DNA of 64,000 nt from Cornus controversa (taxonomy: Eukaryota; Streptophyta; Magnoliopsida; Cornales; Cornaceae): positions 9,140,041 through 9,204,040 of the forward strand of contig CM048849.1 in NCBI GenBank assembly GCA_026545225.1, given 5' to 3'. The notes beneath the pieces were generated by a model. That model had not been told where the DNA came from, searched no databases, and saw only the letters and a list, made by a program, of their open reading frames with translations. Below are positions 57,125 through 64,000 of this stretch, one piece after another. The position numbers and the translations under genes were made by a program. Within the stretch, counting starts at the first letter, position 1. The number at the start of each line of letters is the position of its first letter.

Positions 57125-58660
57125 AAAAATGGCGCCGTTGCCGGGGACTGCTAAAACGGTTGAATTGTTAAGTTTAAAGAGTAAATCTAATTTGATTATA
57201 ATTAGGAATTGTAAATATTTTGGTATATAATTTGTGTGTTTAAGTGTGCAGTTACTTTTTCTTCTCCAGAATGCTCGTGATATACAGTTAGTGATCAAAT
57301 GCAGATTTTTCTATTCGCGATACGAATCATTTGCTTTGCCTGCTATATTTTTTTTGAGAACCGCCATACCGGTAATATTGTTCTTTTATCTTTGACTTTT
57401 ATGCTGAAACATTGAGGACAATGTTTACTTTAAGTTTGGGGGTAGGGCATTCATTTTCTTTCATTTATGTACAGTTAAAATTTTTCTTTCCAATTTTTAG
57501 CTTTTCATTATAGTGAGGACGTCATGTTTTTTTTAGATGTTCGAATTCATTATCAAAGCCACAAGTGTATAAAGTGAAGTACTTTAATCTCTGCATAATT
57601 TTTCAAAAAGAATCAACATTTCCATTCCAAAACGGTCCACATTGTTGTTTAATTTTAAAATATGGTGTAGTATGATTCTACATGTTCCTCAAACTGCACA
57701 AATGCATACGTACATTTTAATTGTGGGGTATACGTCGCATGGAGAGTTTTGAAAATGTTTGTTTTTATTTGAGCAGCTTGGAGAACGATTTCCGTTGGCA
57801 TTCTATTTTTATGTTAAAGAAAAAAAAAAGAGAGAGAAAAAGAACAAAAAAAAAAGATAAAGAAAAAGAAAAGAAAGTTGCAATAAGCCTTCGCACTCAA
57901 TAAGCCGGGCCTCTGTGCCTCAGGAAGCAGGGAGTGTTCGCGCCTAAAAAGTGTGCAAGGTTGAGGAATAAAGAAGCAATTGGCTCGTTTAAGTTTGAAG
58001 CCTAGTAAGCTCGGTTATTAAGTCCGAGGGGTGTTTCTTCGCCTAGTGCCCTAAGACCGTCTGGTTTGGGAGTCATTGACCCAACGCTGCTACATGGGCT
58101 TGCTAGAAAGCTTAAAGGACTTAAACATTGCACAGCCACTTGTACATAAGTTGTTTTTTTGTAAATATTTTACGTTTTAATGGTATGCTTGTGTGATCTT
58201 TTTCAAAAAGTTTTTCTTTTAAAGACGGACGTTGTATTTATTCTCCAATTGCGACAATAAGTCACACATTAGGATGTATGTTCACTTTTCAAAGAGAACA
58301 TTTTGGATTGCACTTATATTCTTATTAAAGATTGAACAATGTGTGGGGACTGTTTTCATATTCATGATTCTAACATTTTTAGATATTGTAAGTACTTGTT
58401 ATGTGCATCATTTGTGGCAGAAAATTTTGAATTCCATTAGGACGGAGCTATATAAAATTGCATGCATGTTTGTGGGTAACATCTCTGTTAAACCCTCACG
58501 AGACTTCACTCGTCCACTAGGGATGCCTAAGGGTTTAAAAGGCTTGTTGCATTCACTAAATGCAATCGGATCTCCCACGAAAGAGGAATTAGTTTAGTTG
58601 TTTTAGTTTATTTTCAGTCTTGTATTGCTAAGGGACTAGCAATATGTAAGTTTGGGGGTG
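57125..58660 (+). other. internal region 1 (no coding)
   Basis: Primer site TGGCGCCGTTGCCGGGGA at 57130-57147; AAGTTTGGGGG at 57432-57442 and at 58648-58658 (adjacent to the next LTR); A/G tract 57816-57880; block 57895-58120 and 58440-58660 homologous to the 3' non-coding part of Athila. The open frame 58232-58597 lies partly in this non-coding homology and is not accepted as a gene. Confidence 0.88.
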
Positions 58661-60147
58661 TGATAAGTGTTCAATTCTATGCATTTGAACCCTCTTTATT
58701 GCATATGTTAGTCCCGGTTTTACGTTTACCGAGATACGTTTACGGTATTTTTGTGTTTTTGATGTATTGCAGGTTTTGTAGCAAAAGGAGCAAAGTTTGA
58801 GGCCTCTTGTAGCTGAAGAGCAGAATTCAGAATTGAAGACAAGGCATCTCGATCAATCGAGATGTTGATCTCGATTAATCGAAATCTCGATTGATCGAGA
58901 TCTCGATTTCGATTGATCGAGATCTCGATTGATCGAGATCTCATTTCGAATGATCAAAATCTCGATCAATCGAGATCCAATCTCGATTGATCGAGATTCT
59001 GCAGAAGCCACTTGCCCACTTGCTCACCTGCTTTCCCACTTGCAACAAAATCCTCCTTTTTGCACGACTTAGGGGGATTGTCTGACTTGAACAAGACTCT
59101 TGGGGGCCTTATTAATGCAATAGATATATATAGTGATATATATATATATATATATATATATGGTGGGCCCCAAGGTGGAAATAGAGGCCATAAAGCACAA
59201 AAAGAGGCCATTTTGGAAGGAAGCTCTCACACACAGCAGCATATACAGAGAGACATTCGGCAGAGGGAGGAGGAAGCTCATCCAGACCTTGAAGCTTCAA
59301 TTTCTCCATCAATGGAAGGGTGCAAGGCTGCCATGACCAACTAGCTCCTCTACTAGGGTGTGATTGAAACACCTAGCCATGTAAACTTGTTCATTTTTGT
59401 AGCATGTTTGGGATTGTATTTTAAATGTTGATTATTTAGCCTAGTGATCATGTACACTAATACATTTCTCCTATATATTCATTTGATTGTGGTTTTATTC
59501 TTGTCTTAGAGTATAATCTATCTTGTGAATGCACAACATTTGTTTCTTCCACAAGAAGGGCAAATGATGGCTAAGTAATGGTACTTTAAATGTATGTGTG
59601 GTGTTTGTTTGTATAACCCATGCCAAGATAAGGTAGTTTGGATGCATTTAGTTGTAGGTTCAGTTAGAGAGTAGGGTAGTTAGTTAGGTTGAAGAACTAT
59701 GCTTGTTGAAGATGGGGTATGATAGGTGGACACACACATTGATCTTTTGATATGTCATTGAGGTCACAAGCCTAATGACATTGTTAGGCATTTAAATTGA
59801 TGAATCCCAAGCTTGCTACACTTATGAACATGTGAATGGCTAGTGGTGGAAACCACCCCTAGCTCTCTCTCCAACTTCTATCTTTAATTTATGTTTTATT
59901 TTATGTCATTTAATTTTCAGCACTTTATCATAAAAACACAAAAACAAATTCTTTTAAATCGAATTAGATGAAGTCTTGATAGCTTAACAAATCAACCAAA
60001 CGCAGTCTCTGTGGGTTCGACTCCTACTTACCACTTTACTAATTTTAGTAGAGTATTTGTAGGTATTTACAAATTATCTTTTTGTCGAGGTGCAAAACAA
60101 CAACGACAATAGTACATATTATTTTATCGCGTTTTCCACCCCGAACA
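58661..60147 (+). repeat. LTR copy 2 of the tandem element
   Basis: 1487 bp; differs from copy 1 mainly by a longer (TA)n (59133-59161) and scattered substitutions, several in the palindrome cluster (for example GAATGATCAAAAT for GATTGATCGAAAT). Confidence 0.92.
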
Positions 60148-61682
60148 AAAAATGGCGCCGTTGCCGGGGACTGCTAAAACGGTTGAATTGTTAAGTTTAA
60201 AGAGTAAATCTAATTTGATTATAATTAGGAATTGTAAATATTTTGGTATATAATTTGTGTGTTTAAGTGTGCAGTTACTTTTTCTTCTCCAGAATGCTCG
60301 TGATATACAGTTAGTGATCAAATGCAGATTTTTCTATTCGCGATACGAATCATTTGCTTTGCTTGCTATATTTTTTTTGAGAACCGCCATACCGGTAATA
60401 TTGTTCTTTTATCTTTGACTTTTATGCTGAAACATTGAGGACAATGTTTACTTTAAGTTTGGGGGTAGGGCATTCATTTTCTTTCATTTATGTACAGTTA
60501 AAATTTTTCTTTCAAATTTCTAGCTTTTCATTATAGTGAGGTCGTCATGTTTTTTTTAGATGTTCGAATTCATTATCAAAGCCACAAGTGTATATAGTTA
60601 AGTACTTTAATCTCTGTATAATTTTTCAAAAAGAATCAACATTTCCATTCCAAAACGGTCCACAATGTTATTTAATTTTAAAATATGGTGTAGTATGATT
60701 CTACATGTTCCTCAAACTGCACAAATGCATACGTACATTTTAATTGTGGGGTATACGTCGCATGGAGAGTTTTGAAAATGTTTGTTTTTATTTGAGCAGC
60801 TTGGAGAACGATTTCCTTTGGCATTCTATTTTTATGTTAAAGAAAAAAAAACAGAGAGAAAAAGAACAAAAAAAAAAAGAAAAAGAAAAGAAAAGAAAGT
60901 TGCAATAAGCCTTCTCACTCAATAAGCCGGGCCTCTGTGCCTCAGGAAGCATGGAGTGTTCGTGCCTAAAAAGTGTGCAAGGTTGAGGAATAAAGAAGCA
61001 ATTGGCTCGTTTAAGTTCGAAGCCTAGTAAGCTCGGTTATTAAGTCCGAGGGGTGTTTCTTCGCCTAGTGCCCTAAGACCGTCTGGTTTGGGAGTCATTG
61101 ACCCAACGCTGCTACATGGGCTTGCTAGAAAGCTTAAGGGACTTAAACATTGCACAGCCACTTGTACATAAGTTGTTTTTTTGTAAATATTTTACGTTTT
61201 AATGGTATGCTTGTGTGATCTTTTTCAAAAAGTTTTTCTTTTAAAGACGGACGTTGTATTTATTCTCCAATTGCGACAATAAGTCACACATTAGGATGTA
61301 TGTTCACTTTTCAAAGAGAACATTTTGGATTGCACTTATATTCTTATTAAAGATTGAACAATGTGTGGGGACTGTTTTCATATTCATGATTCTAACATTT
61401 TTAGATATTGTAAGTACTTGTTATGTGCATCATTTGTGGCAGAAAATTTTGAATTCCATTAGGACGGAGCTATATAAAATTGCATGCATGTTTGTGGGTA
61501 ACATCTCTGTTAAACCCTCACGAGACTTCACTCGTCCACTAGGGATGCCTAAGGGTTTAAAAGGCTTGTTGCATTCACTAAATGCAATCGGATCTCCCAC
61601 GAAAGAGGAATTAGTTTAGTTGTTTTAGTTTATTTTCAGTCTTGTATTGCTAAGGGACTAGCAATATGTAAGTTTGGGGGTG
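60148..61682 (+). other. internal region 2 (no coding)
   Basis: Primer site 60153-60170, AAGTTTGGGGG at 60455-60465 and 61670-61680. Nearly identical to internal region 1. Confidence 0.88.
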
Positions 61683-63165
61683 TGATAAGTGTTCAATTCT
61701 ATGCATTTGAACCCTCTTTATTGCATATGTTAGTCCCGGTTTTACGTTTACCGAGATACGTTTACGGTATTTTTGTGTTTTTGATGTATTGCAGGTTTTG
61801 TAGCAAAAGGAGCAAAGTTTGAGGCCTCTTGCAGCTGAAGAGCAGAATTCAGAATTGAAGACAAGGCATCTCGATCAATCGAGATGTTGATCTCGATTAA
61901 TCGAAATCTCGATTGATCGAGATCTCGATTTCGATTGATCGAGATCTCGATTGATCGAGATCTCATTTCGAATGATCAAAATCTCGATCAATCGAGATCC
62001 AATCTCGATTGATCGAGATTCTGCAGAAGCCACTTGCCCACTTGCTCACCTGCTTTCCCACTTGCAACAAAATCCTCCTTTTTGCACGACTTAGGGGGAT
62101 TGTCTGACTTGAACAAGACTCTTGGGGGCCTTATTAATGCAATAGATATATATAGTGATATATATATATATATATATATGGTGGGCCCCAAGGTGGAAAT
62201 AGAGGCCATAAAGCACAAAAAGAGGCCATTTTGGAAGGAAGCTCTCACACACAGCAGCATATACAGAGAGACATTCGGCAGAGGGAGGAGGAAGCTCATC
62301 CAGACCTTGAAGCTTCAATTTCTCCATCAATGGAAGGGTGCAAGGCTGCCATGACCAACTAGCTCCTCTACTAGGGTGTGATTGAAACACCTAGCCATGT
62401 AAACTTGTTCATTTTTGTAGCATGTTTGGGATTGTATTTTAAATGTTGATTATTTAGCCTAGTGATCATGTACACTAATACATTTCTCCTATATATTCAT
62501 TTGATTGTGGTTTTATTCTTGTCTTAGAGTATAATCTATCTTGTGAATGCACAACATTTGTTTCTTCCACAAGAAGGGCAAATGATGGCTAAGTAATGGT
62601 ACTTTAAATGTATGTGTGGTGTTTGTTTGTATAACCCATGCCAAGATAAGGTAGTTTGGATGCATTTAGTTGTAGGTTCAGTTAGAGAGTAGGGTAGTTA
62701 GTTAGGTTGAAGAACTATGCTTGTTGAAGATGGGGTATGATAGGTGGACACACACATTGATCTTTTGATATGTCATTGAGGTCACAAGCCTAATGACATT
62801 GTTAGGCATTTAAATTGATGAATCCCAAGCTTGCTACACTTATGAACATGTGAATGGCTAGTGGTGGAAACCACCCCTAGCTCTCTCTCCAACTTCTATC
62901 TTTAATTTATGTTTTATTTTATGTCATTTAATTTTCAGCACTTTATCATAAAAACACAAAAACAAATTCTTTTAAATCGAATTAGATGAAGTCTTGATAG
63001 CTTAACAAATCAACCAAACGCAGTCTCTGTGGGTTCGACTCCTACTTACCACTTTACTAATTTTAGTAGAGTATTTGTAGGTATTTATAAATTATCTTTT
63101 TGTCGAGGTGCAAAACAACAACGACAATAGTACATATTATTTTATCGCGTTTTCCACCCCGAACA
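61683..63165 (+). repeat. LTR copy 3 of the tandem element
   Basis: 1483 bp; shares the palindrome-cluster substitutions of copy 2, so copies 2 and 3 are closer to each other than to copy 1 there. Confidence 0.92.
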
Positions 63166-64000
63166 AAAAATGGCGCCGTTGCCGGGGACTGCTAAAACGG
63201 TTGAATTGTTAAGTTTAAAGAGTAAATCTAATTTGATTATAATTAGGAATTGTAAATATTTTGGTATATAATTTGTGTGTTTAAGTGTGCAGTTACTTTT
63301 TCTTCTCCAGAATGCTCGTGATATACAGTTAGTGATCAAATGCAGATTTTTCTATTCGCGATACGAATCATTTGCTTTGCTTGCTATATTTTTTTTGAGA
63401 ACCGCCATACCGGTAATATTGTTCTTTTATCTTTGACTTTTATGCTGAAACATTGAGGACAATGTTTACTTTAAGTTTGGGGGTAGGGCATTCATTTTGT
63501 TTCATTTATGTACAGTTAAAATTTTTCTTTCCAATTTTTAGCTTTTCATTATAGTGAGGATGTCATGTTTTTTTTAGATGTTCGAATTCATTATCAAAGC
63601 CACAAGTGTATAAAGTGAAGTACTTTAATCTCTGCATAATTTTTCAAAAAGAATCAACATTTCCATTCCAAAACGGTCCACATTGTTGTTTAATTTTAAA
63701 ATATGGTGTAGTATGATTCTAAATGTTCCTCAAACTGCACAAATGCATACGTACATTTTAATTGTGGGGTATACGTCGCATGGAGAGTTTTGAAAATGTT
63801 TGTTTTTATTTGAGCAGCTTGGAGAACGATTTCCGTTGGCATTCTATTTTTATGTTAAGGAAAAAAAAAAAGAGAGAAAAAGAACAAAAAAAAAAGAAAA
63901 AGAAAAAGAAAAGAAAGTTGCAATAAGCCTTCGCACTCAATAAGCCGGGCCTCTGTGCCTCAGGAAGCAGGGAGTGTTCGCGCCTAAAAAGTGTGCAAGG
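63166..64000 (+). other. internal region 3, cut by the window end
   Basis: Primer site 63171-63188, AAGTTTGGGGG at 63473-63483. In its substitutions (CCAATTTTTAGC, TATAAAGTGAAG) it resembles internal region 1 rather than 2. Confidence 0.88.

Larger units (their letters stand above)
55646..64000 (+). mobile_element. tandem non-autonomous Athila-related element sharing LTRs (three units, last one cut)
   Basis: Structure: LTR 55646-57124, internal 57125-58660, LTR 58661-60147, internal 60148-61682, LTR 61683-63165, internal 63166 to the window end. Periods are 3015 and 3022 bp; the units differ by few substitutions and by (TA)n and A-tract lengths. Each internal part has an Athila-type primer site right after the LTR and a purine tract before the next, but no gag or pol. 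LTR ends and the 3' half of the internal region resemble Athila. It depends on an Athila-type helper. Confidence 0.93.

Noticed and set aside
58232..58597. 121-residue open frame, repeated identically at 61254-61619
   Set aside because: Its 3' half lies in sequence homologous to the non-coding 3' region of Athila, where the frame is not kept; identity between copies reflects the recent duplication, not selection on protein.

Overview
The window is plant nuclear DNA, almost certainly an angiosperm heterochromatic or intergenic region; the species cannot be named from it. I found no intact host gene, tRNA or rRNA. Nearly everything is nested LTR retrotransposons: Ty3/gypsy of the Athila lineage (retropepsin motif DLGAS, tRNA-Asp-type primer site TGGCGCCGTTGCCGGGGA) and of the Tat lineage (second, archaeal-type RNase H; antisense ORF behind integrase; tandem repeats in the 3' untranslated region). 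There are also a Sirevirus-like Ty1/copia remnant, a LINE, a MITE and a Mutator-like element.

Layout. 1-3790: degraded Athila gag-pol, minus strand, running off the left edge. 3791-6219: unassigned AT-rich DNA. 6220-9949: 3' end of a Tat element (plus) with an antisense coiled-coil ORF and an LTR end. 9951-10258: second copy of a repeat first seen at 4658-5270. 10262-13290: Sirevirus-like LTR and 3' non-coding region. About 13700-34985: a deep nest. An old Tat copy (Tat X, minus) is split by a solo LTR (14558-32629); that LTR is split by Tat-1 (14663-31375, duplication CAGGT); the 3' LTR of Tat-1 is split by a Mutator-like element (14955-16739, 9-bp duplication); and a tandem repeat inside Tat-1 is split by Athila-1 (18109-28680, duplication TGTCC). 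35530-36930: LINE remnant holding a Tourist-like MITE (36043-36750, duplication TAA). 37094-55645: Tat-2 (plus), nearly full domain set but mutated; its spliced antisense ORF is split by Athila-2 (45935-55233, duplication GCGAA/GCGGA). 55646-64000: a non-autonomous Athila-related element repeated head to tail with shared LTRs (LTR-int-LTR-int-LTR-int), starting 11 bp into the 3' LTR of Tat-2.

No element has an intact gag-pol. Athila-1 keeps gag, protease, integrase and a downstream ORF but has lost RT and RNase H; Athila-2 has lost everything from RT through integrase; Tat-1 and Tat X have gag or gag-protease followed directly by the last few codons of integrase. All would need proteins from relatives. 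Non-coding parts (primer sites, purine tracts, palindrome clusters, a 3' block shared by Athila and the non-autonomous array) are better kept than the genes.
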